A stretch of DNA of 36,942 nucleotides, taken from assembly GCA_029559035.1 (NCBI GenBank), contig JAKQCT010000096.1, positions 1 to 36,942 of the forward strand, given 5' to 3'. The position numbers and the translations under genes were made by a program. Below the pieces are notes generated by a model. The model did not search any database, was not told the origin of the DNA, and worked only from the letters and a program-made list of their open reading frames with translations. Shown one piece after another: positions 26,491-35,273 of the stretch. The stretch's first letter is position 1. Each line of letters starts with the position of its first letter. This DNA is from Acidobacteriota bacterium. Lineage in GTDB: Bacteria; Acidobacteriota; UBA4820.

Positions 26491-27124
26491 ACAGGTGCTT
26501 GTCTACAAGGGATTCGAAAGGTTCTGGCATTGGATGCAGGCCGCATTCATAATGTTCCTCGCCTTCACCGGGTTCGAGATCCACGGCGCTTATTCCTTCC
26601 TGGGCTTCGAGAACGCGGTCAGATACCATAACATCACGGCCTACATGCTGATAGGCTTAGTGATTTTCGCGATATTCTGGCATCTGACGACCGGTGAGTA
26701 CAGGCAGTACCTGCCCACATTTAAAAACATCATGGCCCAGCTCGATTTTTACCTTTTCGGCATTTTCAGGAACGCTCCGCATCCGACGAAGAAGACCCTG
26801 CTGAGCAAGCTGAACCCCCTTCAGAGGCTGACCTACTTCTTCCTGAAGATCGTCCTGATCCCCGCAACCATCCTCTCGGGCCTTGTTTACCTGTTCTACC
26901 GTTATCCCTCCAGGAACGCGATCGACGCGATAAACATAGGATCGTTGAAACCCGTAGCGATCGTGCACACTGCGGGGGCGATCCTCCTTGTAACCTTTCT
27001 CGTCGGCCACCTTTACCTGATAACGACGGGGACCACTGTCACTTCGAATCTGAAGGCGATGCTGACCGGCTACGAAGAGCTGGAAGAGGAAGAAGTAGTG
27101 GAAAAGGATGGTGAAAAACCATGA
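26480..27124 (+). CDS. Cytochrome b561-type membrane subunit
   Basis: The 214-residue protein has four predicted membrane helices (about 18-37, 52-70, 119-138 and 158-181). Candidate heme-ligating histidines are His17, His35, His50, His68, His163 and His177, a pattern like di-heme cytochrome b subunits of formate dehydrogenase and thiosulfate reductase. It probably oxidises quinol and passes electrons to the adjacent octaheme cytochrome. A glutamate-rich tail follows the last helix. It overlaps the upstream gene by 11 bases and the downstream gene by four. Confidence 0.85.
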   Translation: MANKQVLVYKGFERFWHWMQAAFIMFLAFTGFEIHGAYSFLGFENAVRYHNITAYMLIGLVIFAIFWHLTTGEYRQYLPTFKNIMAQLDFYLFGIFRNAPHPTKKTLLSKLNPLQRLTYFFLKIVLIPATILSGLVYLFYRYPSRNAIDAINIGSLKPVAIVHTAGAILLVTFLVGHLYLITTGTTVTSNLKAMLTGYEELEEEEVVEKDGEKP

Positions 27125-27660
27125 ACGCAGAAAAGATCCCGGCTGGTCCAAGACCTTACATGAACCCATACCTGGCAGGAGTTCTGCTCGGCCTTCTCCT
27201 GACAGCTACGATCTACATTACCGGAAGGGGGCTCGGCGCGAGCGGAGCGGTCAAGGCTGTGACCGCAACGGCTGTTCAAACCATTGCTCCTTCTCACACC
27301 GCTTCGACAAAATTCTATCAGGAATACTCAGTGGAGCACGGCGGAGGCACGCCGCTCAAGAACTGGCTAGTTTTTGAGGTCGCGGGAGTCCTGCTCGGCG
27401 CGTTCCTCTCGGGGCTGATATCCGAAAGGCTCGGCTTCAAGTTAGAGAAGGGGCCTGGATCCACGAAAAGGGCGAGGCTTTACGGGGCGATCATCGGAGG
27501 GATACTCTGGGGCGTCGGCTCTCAGCTGGGGCGGGGGTGCACGAGCGGAGCGGCCCTGAGCGGACTGGCTGTCATGTCCACGGGCGGGATCCTGACCATG
27601 GCCTCGATATTTGCGGGAGCCTACGCGTTCGCCTGGTTTTTCAGGAAACTCTGGTTATAG
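27121..27660 (+). CDS. YeeE/YedE (TsuA-like) family membrane protein
   Basis: The 179-residue protein has membrane helices at about 15-35, 82-103, 120-136 and 152-175. It carries the family motif GRGCTSGAALSG with Cys140. YeeE/TsuA proteins move thiosulfate or related sulfur compounds through the membrane using cysteines along the path. This one has about half the length of the E. coli protein. It lies between the cytochrome b gene and a second family member, so the two may form the complete channel together. Start and stop overlap or adjoin neighbours as in a tight operon. Confidence 0.85.
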   Translation: MNAEKIPAGPRPYMNPYLAGVLLGLLLTATIYITGRGLGASGAVKAVTATAVQTIAPSHTASTKFYQEYSVEHGGGTPLKNWLVFEVAGVLLGAFLSGLISERLGFKLEKGPGSTKRARLYGAIIGGILWGVGSQLGRGCTSGAALSGLAVMSTGGILTMASIFAGAYAFAWFFRKLWL

Positions 27661-27673
27661 CGAGGAGATGCCG

Positions 27674-28870
27674 ATGGGCCCCCTGGTTCCCGACATTATC
27701 AGCAGCAACCTCAATTTTATAATGGCTTTCGTGATAGGGATACTCTTCGGAATGATCCTGGAACAGGCCGGGTTCTCGACTTCGAAAAAACTTGTCGGCC
27801 TCTTCTACGGCTACGACTTCACGGTCCTCAGGGTGTTCTTCACAGCCGGAGTAGTGGCGATGACCGGGGTGATGGGGCTTAAGCATTTCGGCCTCCTGGA
27901 CATAAACCTTGTCTATATCAATCCGACCTTCCTTTGGTCCGCGATAATCGGAGGGCTCATAATGGGCCTGGGTTTCGTGCTCGGCGGGTTCTGTCCGGGA
28001 ACGAGCGTTTGCGCGGCCGCCATCGGAAAACTCGACGCGATGATATTCATAGGGGGTTCTTTTATAGGGGTGCTTGTCTTCGCGGAAGGCTATCCGCTCT
28101 TTGAAGGGCTCTACAAGGCAAAGAACCTGGGGAACCCCAGGATATTCGAGACTTTCAACATCCCGGAGACGATGTTCGCTTTCCTGATGACCCTGATCGC
28201 GATCTTCGCTTTCTTGGCCGTATCGGTCATCGAAAGAAAGGTTAACGGGCTTGAACGAGAGCCTTTCAGGATCGATCCTTACAGGGCGGCGCTGGCAGCC
28301 GGAGCCGTCGTCCTCGTTGTCTTATCGCTCGCTTTCACGGACAAAAGGAACGACCTCCTTAAGAATATCGAGGACAAGGCTTTTGTGGAGAATTACAAGC
28401 TAAAGGAGATCTCGCCTGACCAGTTTGCGCTCTGCATAATGAGGATGGAGGAGTGCGACAAGTTCCAGATCTTCGATTTCAGGGACGAAGAAACTTACAG
28501 GAAGATGAGTTTTCCCAAATCTACCCTCTTCACCCTCGAGAACCTATTCGAGAAGGAACCGGTAAAACTGCTCAACATCAAGCACAGGACGACGGTCTTC
28601 ATCGCGGATGACGAAATGACGGAAAGGAAGATGGCCGTTGTCGCGACTGAACTGGGCTTCAAAAGGATCGCCATATTGAAGGGTGGAGTCAGCGAATTCT
28701 CGCGGCAGGTCCTTGAGTTCTCATCCGCCGGGACTCCCGCGACCAACGAAGAGGAGTACATAAAGAGGTTCAGGACCAAGGCGAAGCAACTCATACCTGT
28801 GATCATAGAAAACAACAAACCGCAGGGCGGGGTTAAAAAAACTCAGAAGAGGGTCATCGGAGGCTGCTGA
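27674..28870 (+). CDS. YeeE/YedE protein fused to a cysteine-less rhodanese domain
   Basis: The first 240 residues are membrane helices with the family motif GFCPGTSVCAAA (Cys107 and Cys113). Residues about 250-370 resemble a rhodanese domain: IFDFRDEETYRKMSFPKST and then AILKGGVSEF. The active-site loop that normally holds Cys reads TVFIADDEMTERKM, so no persulfide can form there. The ATG at 27674 lies six bases after GAGGAG; another ATG at 27668 is too close to it. The protein would have 398 residues. It ends only nine bases from the convergent nadK. Confidence 0.88.
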   Translation: MGPLVPDIISSNLNFIMAFVIGILFGMILEQAGFSTSKKLVGLFYGYDFTVLRVFFTAGVVAMTGVMGLKHFGLLDINLVYINPTFLWSAIIGGLIMGLGFVLGGFCPGTSVCAAAIGKLDAMIFIGGSFIGVLVFAEGYPLFEGLYKAKNLGNPRIFETFNIPETMFAFLMTLIAIFAFLAVSVIERKVNGLEREPFRIDPYRAALAAGAVVLVVLSLAFTDKRNDLLKNIEDKAFVENYKLKEISPDQFALCIMRMEECDKFQIFDFRDEETYRKMSFPKSTLFTLENLFEKEPVKLLNIKHRTTVFIADDEMTERKMAVVATELGFKRIAILKGGVSEFSRQVLEFSSAGTPATNEEEYIKRFRTKAKQLIPVIIENNKPQGGVKKTQKRVIGGC

Positions 28871-28879
28871 TCTGCTCCA

Positions 28880-29734
28880 TCATCCCCCTGCCCAGCCGAG
28901 CTTGTCCCGGAGAAGGGAGAAGTAGTCCATCCTGGGGTTCATAACCAGGGAAATGGAATCGGACGACCTTCTGACCACAACCTTGTCCATGGGCATAAGG
29001 GGCGAGCCCATCTGGCCGTCGGATGTAAGAAAGACCTCTTCGGGGTTACCCACTATCGTTATCTCCACCGTCTCTTCAGCAGGCAGAACAGTGGGCCTGA
29101 GCGACAAAGTCTGAGGGCAGAGGGGCGTCATTATAAGCGCGTTGAGCCCGGGCATCACGATGGGGCCGCCCGCGGCCAGGTTGTAGGCGGTCGAACCTGT
29201 CGGCGTCGACAGGATCAGCCCGTCGGCGAACACGTCGGCGACGAGGCCGCTGTTGGTGGCGACCTTCATGGGAACGATCCTCGCGAGGGCTCCCTTTGTG
29301 ATGACGGCGTCGTTGAGGCACCTGTATTTCGCAAGCCGTTTCCCCTTCCTGAAGACGGATGCTTCGAGCATCATCCTTTCCTGGATGCTGGCTTTGCCGG
29401 CGAGGAAAAGCTTCAGGGCGGGCACCATCTCGTTCGCAGGGATCTCGGTAAGAAATCCGACCCGCCCGAGGTTGATGCCGAGAATGGGTATCTTCCTCGG
29501 AGGGATGTGGCGTGCCGCCGCGAGCAGTGTCCCGTCCCCGCCGAGGACGATGATCAGGTCGGATTTTTTCGGCAGGGTTGCTCTTTCGGCAACGGGGACC
29601 TTCGCTCCAAGGAGCTCGGCGCTGCTCGGATCGACGCGAAAATCCACTTTTTCGCTTTTAAGAAAAGAAACAAGCTCTTTAAGGGCCGGAAGTGCGTTCT
29701 CGTGTTTCGGTTTTACGATTATACCTATCCTCAT
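28880..29734 (-). CDS. nadK: NAD kinase
   Basis: NAD kinase phosphorylates NAD to NADP in the cytoplasm. The 284-residue protein begins MRIGIIVKPKHENAL and carries the GGDGTLL nucleotide motif, GINLGRVGFLTEI, the LNDAVI segment and ADGLILSTPTGSTAYNLAAG. Length is typical. The ATG at 29734 has a GGAG five bases upstream; a longer frame to 29770 would overlap tlyA and lacks support. It is the last gene of the nfeD-to-nadK run and converges on the YeeE gene. Confidence 0.95.
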   Translation of the reverse strand: MRIGIIVKPKHENALPALKELVSFLKSEKVDFRVDPSSAELLGAKVPVAERATLPKKSDLIIVLGGDGTLLAAARHIPPRKIPILGINLGRVGFLTEIPANEMVPALKLFLAGKASIQERMMLEASVFRKGKRLAKYRCLNDAVITKGALARIVPMKVATNSGLVADVFADGLILSTPTGSTAYNLAAGGPIVMPGLNALIMTPLCPQTLSLRPTVLPAEETVEITIVGNPEEVFLTSDGQMGSPLMPMDKVVVRRSSDSISLVMNPRMDYFSLLRDKLGWAGG

Positions 29735-29766
29735 GGCAACTCCAATCTTACCCGCACAGGCCCGGA

Positions 29767-30498
29767 TCATTCAAGGTAAAGGAAGAACTCCTCGTTACCT
29801 TTCGGGCCTTTTATGGGGCTCGTCGCTTCTCCGGTCACTTCGAAACCGAGAGTTTCGGCTTCCCGCTTCACGGACATGACGGCCTCCGCTTTTACTGACT
29901 CGTCGCGCACCACGCCGCCCTTACCGACCTTGCCCTTTCCGGCTTCGAACTGAGGTTTTACTAGCGCAAGGACCTTGATGCCCGGCAGGGCTTCCTTCAA
30001 TGCCCTCAATATTATTCTGAGAGATATGAACGACACGTCCGCGACCGCCAGCTCGGGAATGTACGGCAGATCTCCGCACTTGAGGAACCTGACGTTGTAC
30101 CCCTCGATGCAGTGCACCCTGGAGTCCTGCCTGAGCCTGAAATGGAGCTGGTTGTGGCCGACGTCTATCGCTATCACCCTTGCGGCTCCGTTCCTCAGAA
30201 GGCAATCCGTGAAGCCGCCGGTGGAGGCTCCGACGTCCATGCATGAAAGGCCGGCAACTTCGATCCGGAGAGCCTTCAGCGCGCCCTCGAGCTTGAGGCC
30301 GCCCCTGCTGACGAAAGGGCACGGGTTGGCCCTTACCATGAGCACGGCGTCCTGAGGCAGGAAATCCCCGGATTTGTCGACCCTTTTTTCACCGAAATAG
30401 ACCTGGCCCGAAAGGATCAGCGCCTGGGCTTTCTGCCTGGTCTCCGCGAGCCCGGACCTTACGAGGATGACATCGGCCCTTTCTTTTCCGGGGTTCAA
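29767..30498 (-). CDS. tlyA: TlyA-family RNA 2'-O-methyltransferase
   Basis: The 243-residue protein has an N-terminal S4 RNA-binding domain (ERADVILVRSGLAETRQKAQ) and an FtsJ/RrmJ-type methyltransferase domain with the SAM loop MDVGASTGGFTDCLL, VIAIDVGHNQL and LVKPQFEAGK. TlyA proteins methylate rRNA ribose positions; the older label is hemolysin. The conserved N-terminus begins at a TTG (30498) two bases beyond the polyprenyl synthase stop; the frame is open further upstream, but that extension overlaps ispA and looks non-coding. It is next to ispA and nadK, as in many bacteria, but without dxs. Confidence 0.9.
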   Translation of the reverse strand: MNPGKERADVILVRSGLAETRQKAQALILSGQVYFGEKRVDKSGDFLPQDAVLMVRANPCPFVSRGGLKLEGALKALRIEVAGLSCMDVGASTGGFTDCLLRNGAARVIAIDVGHNQLHFRLRQDSRVHCIEGYNVRFLKCGDLPYIPELAVADVSFISLRIILRALKEALPGIKVLALVKPQFEAGKGKVGKGGVVRDESVKAEAVMSVKREAETLGFEVTGEATSPIKGPKGNEEFFLYLE

Positions 30499-30500
30499 TT

Positions 30501-31382
30501 TCAGGATTCCCTCTGCACCACGAACCTGGCGATGTCCCTGAGGTCCTGAGCCTCCTCTCCGAGGGGGGCGAGTGCTCTCAGCGATTCGGATAGGTAATCC
30601 TCCAGTTTCTTTCCGGCTTTTTCGAGGCCCCACAGCGTGGCAAGGGTGACCTTGTTGTCCCTCCTGTCCTTGCCGGCTGTCTTGCCGAGCTTCTCAGAGC
30701 TGGAGACCTCGTCGAGGATATCGTCCGAAAGCTGGAAGGCGATGCCCAGCGGGGTTGAATAATCCCTGAGGATCTTCATCATTTCGGAAGCGGCTCCCGC
30801 CCAGGCCGCTCCTGCGAGCAGGGATGCTTCAAGCAGGCATCCGGTCTTCATCCTGTGCATTTCGAGAAGGGATGCCTCTCCGAAGGAATCGGCCTTCGCC
30901 GAGATGTCTATCGCCTGTCCCTGCGCCATCCCCCTGTTGCCGAGGGCTTCCAGGACTATCCTGGACGCCTTGAGCCTTCTGGAGCGGAACCTGCTTCCTT
31001 CGGGATGGAGAGCCAAAATGTGGGCGCCCATGGTCTGGAGAGCGTCACCGGCCAGTATGGCCAAGCCTTCGCCGAAAACCTTGTGGTTCGTCGGAACGCC
31101 CCTCCGCAGGTCGTCGTTGTCCATGGCCGGAAGGTCGTCGTGGATGAGGCTGTATGTATGGAACATCTCGAGAGCGCAGGAAGCGGTGAGAACTTCCTCT
31201 ATCTCTCCTCCTCCCGCCGCCCTGTAGCCGCAGAGCGCGAGGATCGGCCTCAGCCGTTTTCCTCCCGCGCAGAGGCTGTATTTCATTGCCCTGTCCAGTT
31301 CCGTGATCCCTTCGGCGGGGAAGAAGCTTTCGAGCCTTTTCTCGATGAGAGGCCTGAATCTTTTGAAAACCGACGGCGTCAA
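30501..31382 (-). CDS. ispA: Polyprenyl diphosphate synthase (farnesyl/geranylgeranyl type)
   Basis: The enzyme condenses isopentenyl diphosphate with allylic diphosphates to make short isoprenoid chains. The 293-residue protein has the first Asp-rich motif in IHDDLPAMDNDDLRRG, followed by FGEGLAILAGDAL, and the second in FQLSDDILDEV. Product length (C15 or C20) cannot be decided from sequence alone. The start is TTG at 31382 with GGAG seven bases upstream. The xseB-ispA-tlyA order matches a common bacterial arrangement. Confidence 0.92.
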   Translation of the reverse strand: MTPSVFKRFRPLIEKRLESFFPAEGITELDRAMKYSLCAGGKRLRPILALCGYRAAGGGEIEEVLTASCALEMFHTYSLIHDDLPAMDNDDLRRGVPTNHKVFGEGLAILAGDALQTMGAHILALHPEGSRFRSRRLKASRIVLEALGNRGMAQGQAIDISAKADSFGEASLLEMHRMKTGCLLEASLLAGAAWAGAASEMMKILRDYSTPLGIAFQLSDDILDEVSSSEKLGKTAGKDRRDNKVTLATLWGLEKAGKKLEDYLSESLRALAPLGEEAQDLRDIARFVVQRES

Positions 31383-31457
31383 ATTGCTTCTCCTTCACAC
31401 GGGGCTTCTGGGCTCATCGCCATGGACCGGGAAGCTCGACTGGCCCCGGCCTTCCTT

Positions 31458-31715
31458 TCAATCGGAGTCTTCGCCGGAACGGCCTTCCTTACGGGGAGGA
31501 TCGAAAGGTTGCAGGCTGCCGTCCTCCATGAGCTTGCGGACTTTCAGCTTCGCGGATTCCAGTTCCACCCGCAGTTCCTTTCCCAGCCTGACCCCCTGTT
31601 CGAAAAGCTCGAGGCTTGATTCGAGCGAAAAGGAAGGGTCGTCCAGTTTCCTCGCTATCTCCTCGAGTTCCCTCAGCTTGTCTTCGAAGGACTGCTTTTT
31701 TTCCCTCTTCGCCAT
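31458..31715 (-). CDS. xseB: Exodeoxyribonuclease VII small subunit
   Basis: The 85-residue protein is the small subunit of the single-strand DNA exonuclease VII. It has the helical signature SFEDKLRELEEIARKLDD, SLESSLELFEQGVRL and KLKVRKLM, with a charged tail. The large-subunit gene xseA is not in the window. A GGAG site precedes the ATG. It is eight bases after the SPOR gene; a 75-base gap separates it from ispA. Confidence 0.93.
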   Translation of the reverse strand: MAKREKKQSFEDKLRELEEIARKLDDPSFSLESSLELFEQGVRLGKELRVELESAKLKVRKLMEDGSLQPFDPPRKEGRSGEDSD

Positions 31716-31723
31716 GGCGGCTC

Positions 31724-32326
31724 CTACGGGTTGGTTACGACCGATGAGCGGATGTTTTCTTTTTCGAGCTTTTCTTTAAGCTTCCGGGCTTCTTCGGCGC
31801 TCTTTATCCCTGTTATCAGGACTGCCGTGAGATCGCCTTTCTGTTTGAGCGTCGTGCTGTAGCCTTTTCCCGCAAGCCTTTTCTCGAAAGCCCTGGCGTT
31901 CTCGATCGAGGAAAAAGCTCCCAGCTGGAGGGCGTAGGTGTTCCGGGATTCCCCTGCGGCGACCGGTTGTGGCTGTTCTTTTTTCTCTTCCGCCCCGGCT
32001 TTTAAGGGGGGAGGGGCGGGGGCGGTTTCAGCCGGGTTTTCCGGCTCAGGTGCCGGCGGCGTCTCCGGCGTGATGTCGGCCACCTGGACAGCCGGTTCTG
32101 ATAGTTCCTCCTTCGGGCTTTGAGGAACGCTTCTCTCTCCCGTTTCGGGGATGAATGTCTTCGGCTCCGCTTTCTGTTCCCCGACGGCGCTTTCTCTCGG
32201 GGCATCCTGATCCTCGACCTTGAGCTTGCCGGAGGACATCCATGCAACAACCACTATTAGGAATGTAAGCACCAGGACAATGGCGGCGATCCAGGCGATG
32301 TTGGACACGGTCGGGCCTTTAGTCAT
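31724..32326 (-). CDS. SPOR-domain membrane protein
   Basis: The 200-residue protein has a short cytoplasmic N-terminus, one membrane helix (about 11-30), a long Pro/Glu-rich periplasmic linker (about 35-125) and a C-terminal SPOR domain (about 130-198, TYALQLGAFSSIENARAFEK). SPOR domains bind denuded peptidoglycan at division sites, as in FtsN and DedD. A role in division or septal wall remodelling is likely. Its start overlaps the DUF4388 gene's stop by eight bases. Confidence 0.9.
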   Translation of the reverse strand: MTKGPTVSNIAWIAAIVLVLTFLIVVVAWMSSGKLKVEDQDAPRESAVGEQKAEPKTFIPETGERSVPQSPKEELSEPAVQVADITPETPPAPEPENPAETAPAPPPLKAGAEEKKEQPQPVAAGESRNTYALQLGAFSSIENARAFEKRLAGKGYSTTLKQKGDLTAVLITGIKSAEEARKLKEKLEKENIRSSVVTNP

Positions 32327-33443
32327 CTGTCATCCCCCCCCTAGGGCCCACGCTGAGCGAGGAACGGTTCCTGACATAATCGTTGATCTCGTCTATTTGC
32401 GCCTTTTCCAGTTTCATGTTGGCGAAGAAGGCGACCCCGTATAGCAGCTCCTGAAGGAATCCCGAGATCGCGGAGCTTTTCTCTGCATCAGGCATGTTGC
32501 GGATGCTCATGAGGATCTCGTCGGGATCGAGCCTGCCGTAGCCGAAGAACCCCTCCTGCCTTTCCAGCAGTGCGGGGAAGTTCGCGGAGAGAAGGTCGTA
32601 GGCGTTCCTGAAAGTCTCCTCCGCCGCGCCCCCGAGCTTGGTGAAATAGTGAAAATAGACTTCGTTGTAATCCTCGATCTGTTCTTCGAAATTGACGGCC
32701 TTGACCTCTTCCGCCGCCTTTCCGGTGGCCCCTTCCTTCTTGACGAGCCCGAGAGTGATGAAGATCCATAGAAGGTTGTAGGTGTCGAACTGAGGCAGGT
32801 AGCTTGCTTCGAGAAGCGAGGAGACGGGCATCCCGCCCACGGTCAGCGAAAGGAGGTGCTCCTCGTCGGGAGCGAGGTCCAGCGTCGAGAAAAAGGCGGG
32901 CAGCTCGTCCGATCTCCTGAGCCGCTGTTCCGGTCCTCCGACGACCGAGTGGCACATCCTCCAGCTTTTCACCTTCTTCATGCCGTTATGGAGCAGCGTG
33001 GGCATCTCGATCGAAAGTGTGATGAGGTCTTCCGTTGAAAAATCGTCCAGCTCCAGCCTGTAATGACCCGTCGCGTGGGCGAAGATGGAATCGATGATCT
33101 CGTTGAGCTGGTTGATCACGCCCTGCACCATCTCTTCGGGCGTGAGTATCCCTCCGTCGACCAGGATCTCGCCCATCCTTTTCCCTGGCCTGATCTGCTT
33201 GGAGGTCTGAAGGAAATCCCGGATGGTTATCTTCCCGCTCCTCAGCAGGGATTCTCCCAGCCTGTCGTCGGGGCACTTGGATGTGGCGAATACCACGTTG
33301 CCCTCCTTGATGTAGAGAGCCTTCGGGTAGGTCCCGTTGTCGATGACGAGGATGCCGGTTTCCTTGTCCTTGTAAAGGGACATCAGGAACGTGGCGAGGT
33401 TTATATCGGATATGTTCCCTTCGAGTATCAGGCCGTCGGTCAT
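32319..33443 (-). CDS. DUF4388 (PATAN-like) domain protein
   Basis: The 374-residue protein opens with a DUF4388 domain (about 4-110): LILEGNISDINLATFLMSL, TGILVIDNG, KALYIKEGNVVFATS and GKRMGEILVDGGILT. Such domains occur in regulators linked to two-component and small-GTPase signalling in delta-type bacteria. A helical C-terminal part (about 180-370) has no recognised family. The ATG overlaps the diguanylate cyclase stop by four bases (ATGA). The frame continues upstream but overlaps the cyclase gene antiparallel to its reading and is not used. Function is probably signal transduction. Confidence 0.82.
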   Translation of the reverse strand: MTDGLILEGNISDINLATFLMSLYKDKETGILVIDNGTYPKALYIKEGNVVFATSKCPDDRLGESLLRSGKITIRDFLQTSKQIRPGKRMGEILVDGGILTPEEMVQGVINQLNEIIDSIFAHATGHYRLELDDFSTEDLITLSIEMPTLLHNGMKKVKSWRMCHSVVGGPEQRLRRSDELPAFFSTLDLAPDEEHLLSLTVGGMPVSSLLEASYLPQFDTYNLLWIFITLGLVKKEGATGKAAEEVKAVNFEEQIEDYNEVYFHYFTKLGGAAEETFRNAYDLLSANFPALLERQEGFFGYGRLDPDEILMSIRNMPDAEKSSAISGFLQELLYGVAFFANMKLEKAQIDEINDYVRNRSSLSVGPRGGMTDD

Positions 33444-34492
33444 CTCTGCCTGTTGATCGGCGCGGCCACCTGGATATCGTTCTTCGACTGTGCCTTGATC
33501 CTGAACATCGCGTCGTCGGCCTTCTTCACCAGCTCTTCCTTGGTGATGGCGTGGAGCGGGTAGCTCGCAACCCCGAAAGAGGCGGTCATCTCGATGCCGC
33601 CCGACTCCTCGAGAAGGAATGGAGTTCCCGCCACTTTCTGCCTCACCCTCTCGGCCACCTCGGTGGCGCCCTTGGCGTCGGTCTCCGGAAGGACTATGCA
33701 GAACTCGTCTCCCCCGTAGCGGATCACCTTGTCGATGGACCTCACAGCGTTCATTATCCTGGCCGCCGCTTCCTGCAGGGTCCTCGATCCCATGGCGTGC
33801 CCGTACTTGCTGTTGACCTCCCTCAGGCCGTCGAGGTCGAGGAAGATGAGCGAGAGAGGGCTGTTGTACCTTCTCGCCCTGTCGATCTCCTCGGCGAGGT
33901 AGTCCTCGAAGAACCTCCTGTTGAAGCTCATCGTGAGGTCGTCCTTGGTTATGAGGTCGTTGAGCCTCTTCACCGCGAGGGCGTTCTTGACCGCGAAGGA
34001 GATGTCGGTAATGAAATTTGTCAGGAAAAGGAAGCCGTCGTGGTCCAGGACCAGCTTCTCCCTGTTCTTCTGGCTCACCGCCAGGAGCATCACCGCTTCG
34101 TAGTCGTAGATGAGTTGAAGAGGGAAGCACGCAAGGACGGCGATCGGCTGGCCTTCCACGAGAGGCGCGGGTTTTTCCTGATCGGCGCCGGTGAAAGTGT
34201 GGTATCTCGGGATCATGTCCCTGACGAGCTTCTCTATGTCCAGCTTGGTCATGCCGAAGCGTTCCGCCTGGTGGCGCTCCCCGGGTATGCCGAGCCTGAA
34301 GACCCGCTCCACGAACTGACCCCTCTGGGAGAGGAGTATCAGCGTCCCGAAATCGATCAGGAAGTGCCTCTGCAGGGAGGAGAAGATCTCCTCGACGACG
34401 GTCTGCAGTTCAAAAGACCTGAAGGTCCTGATGAGGTCTTTGTGAAGGGCGAGCTCGATCTTTGGCAGGACTGACTGGGTGCTTTTCTTCAT
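33440..34492 (-). CDS. GGDEF diguanylate cyclase with N-terminal sensor region
   Basis: The 350-residue protein has a GAF-like sensor region (about 20-175) and a GGDEF domain (about 185-345). The active site is intact (RYGGDEF), and the inhibitory site RSID lies five residues before it, so product feedback is likely. It should convert two GTP to c-di-GMP. There is no membrane segment. It lies between slipin and DUF4388 genes with tiny spacings, which suggests joint expression. Confidence 0.93.
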   Translation of the reverse strand: MKKSTQSVLPKIELALHKDLIRTFRSFELQTVVEEIFSSLQRHFLIDFGTLILLSQRGQFVERVFRLGIPGERHQAERFGMTKLDIEKLVRDMIPRYHTFTGADQEKPAPLVEGQPIAVLACFPLQLIYDYEAVMLLAVSQKNREKLVLDHDGFLFLTNFITDISFAVKNALAVKRLNDLITKDDLTMSFNRRFFEDYLAEEIDRARRYNSPLSLIFLDLDGLREVNSKYGHAMGSRTLQEAAARIMNAVRSIDKVIRYGGDEFCIVLPETDAKGATEVAERVRQKVAGTPFLLEESGGIEMTASFGVASYPLHAITKEELVKKADDAMFRIKAQSKNDIQVAAPINRQR

Positions 34493-34498
34493 CCTTCC

Positions 34499-35263
34499 TC
34501 ACTTTTTTATAAGGTTGGTGAGGAACTCGATCGGTATCGGGAAGATGACCGTGCTGTGGTTCTCGGTCGAGATCTCGGTCAGCGTCTGGAGGTACCTGAG
34601 CTGCATCGTGGTCGGGTTCTGCGCCAGGATCGCGGCCGCCTCCGAAAGCTGCTTGGACGCCTGGAATTCTCCGTCGGCGTGGATGATCTTCGCCCTCTTC
34701 TCCCTCTCGGCCTCGGCCTGGAGAGCCATCGCCCTCTGCATGTCCTGCGGCAGGTCGACCTGCTTGATCTCTACCAGTGCCACCTTGATGCCCCACGGAT
34801 CGGTGTGTTGGTCCAGGACCGTCTGAAGCTCCTTGTTCAGTTTCTCCCTTTCCGAAAGGAGGTCGTCCAGTTCGACCTGCCCGAGGATCGACCTCAGCGT
34901 CGTCTGGGAAAGCTGGCTCGTGGCGTAGATGTAGTTCTCGACCTGCAGTATGGCGTTCAGCGGGTTGAATACCCTAAAATAGACGACGGCGTTCACTTTC
35001 ACCGAAACGTTGTCCTTGGTGATGATGTCCTGCGGAGGAACGTCCAGGACGATCGTCCTCAAAGCTACCCTGGTTATGGAGTCGAACGGCTTGAAGACGA
35101 AGATGAGGCCCGGACCCTTCGGCTGGGGAAGGACCCTTCCGAGGCGGAAGATCACGCCGCGTTCGTATTCCTTGAGAATGTTGATGCAGGAGAAAAGCCA
35201 CGAGAAGAAGAAGATCGCGGCCACCACGACTACAGGAAAACTCATCCCAAGGATCGTTTTCAT
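34499..35263 (-). CDS. Slipin (stomatin/prohibitin-like, SPFH domain)
   Basis: The 254-residue protein has an N-terminal membrane anchor (about 8-28) and an SPFH domain starting [21 protein letters not shown], then a coiled-coil region rich in Ala/Glu ([16 protein letters not shown]). The C-terminal hydrophobic [12 protein letters not shown] matches the segment that the NfeD-type protease cleaves in archaeal stomatin. It is ten bases after nfeD, the usual partner. It likely organises inner-membrane microdomains. Confidence 0.93.
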   Translation of the reverse strand: MKTILGMSFPVVVVAAIFFFSWLFSCINILKEYERGVIFRLGRVLPQPKGPGLIFVFKPFDSITRVALRTIVLDVPPQDIITKDNVSVKVNAVVYFRVFNPLNAILQVENYIYATSQLSQTTLRSILGQVELDDLLSEREKLNKELQTVLDQHTDPWGIKVALVEIKQVDLPQDMQRAMALQAEAEREKRAKIIHADGEFQASKQLSEAAAILAQNPTTMQLRYLQTLTEISTENHSTVIFPIPIEFLTNLIKK

Positions 35264-35273
35264 AGGTTCCTCC

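Noticed and set aside
30499-30633. Upstream extension of the tlyA frame
   Set aside because: The extra 45 residues lie inside the polyprenyl synthase gene and are not part of the TlyA family; the S4 domain begins right after the TTG at 30498.
33444-34130. Upstream extension of the DUF4388 frame to 34130
   Set aside because: The added part is Arg/Gly/Pro-rich, has no domain and lies wholly within the diguanylate cyclase gene in another frame; the ATG at 33443 in an ATGA overlap is the natural start.
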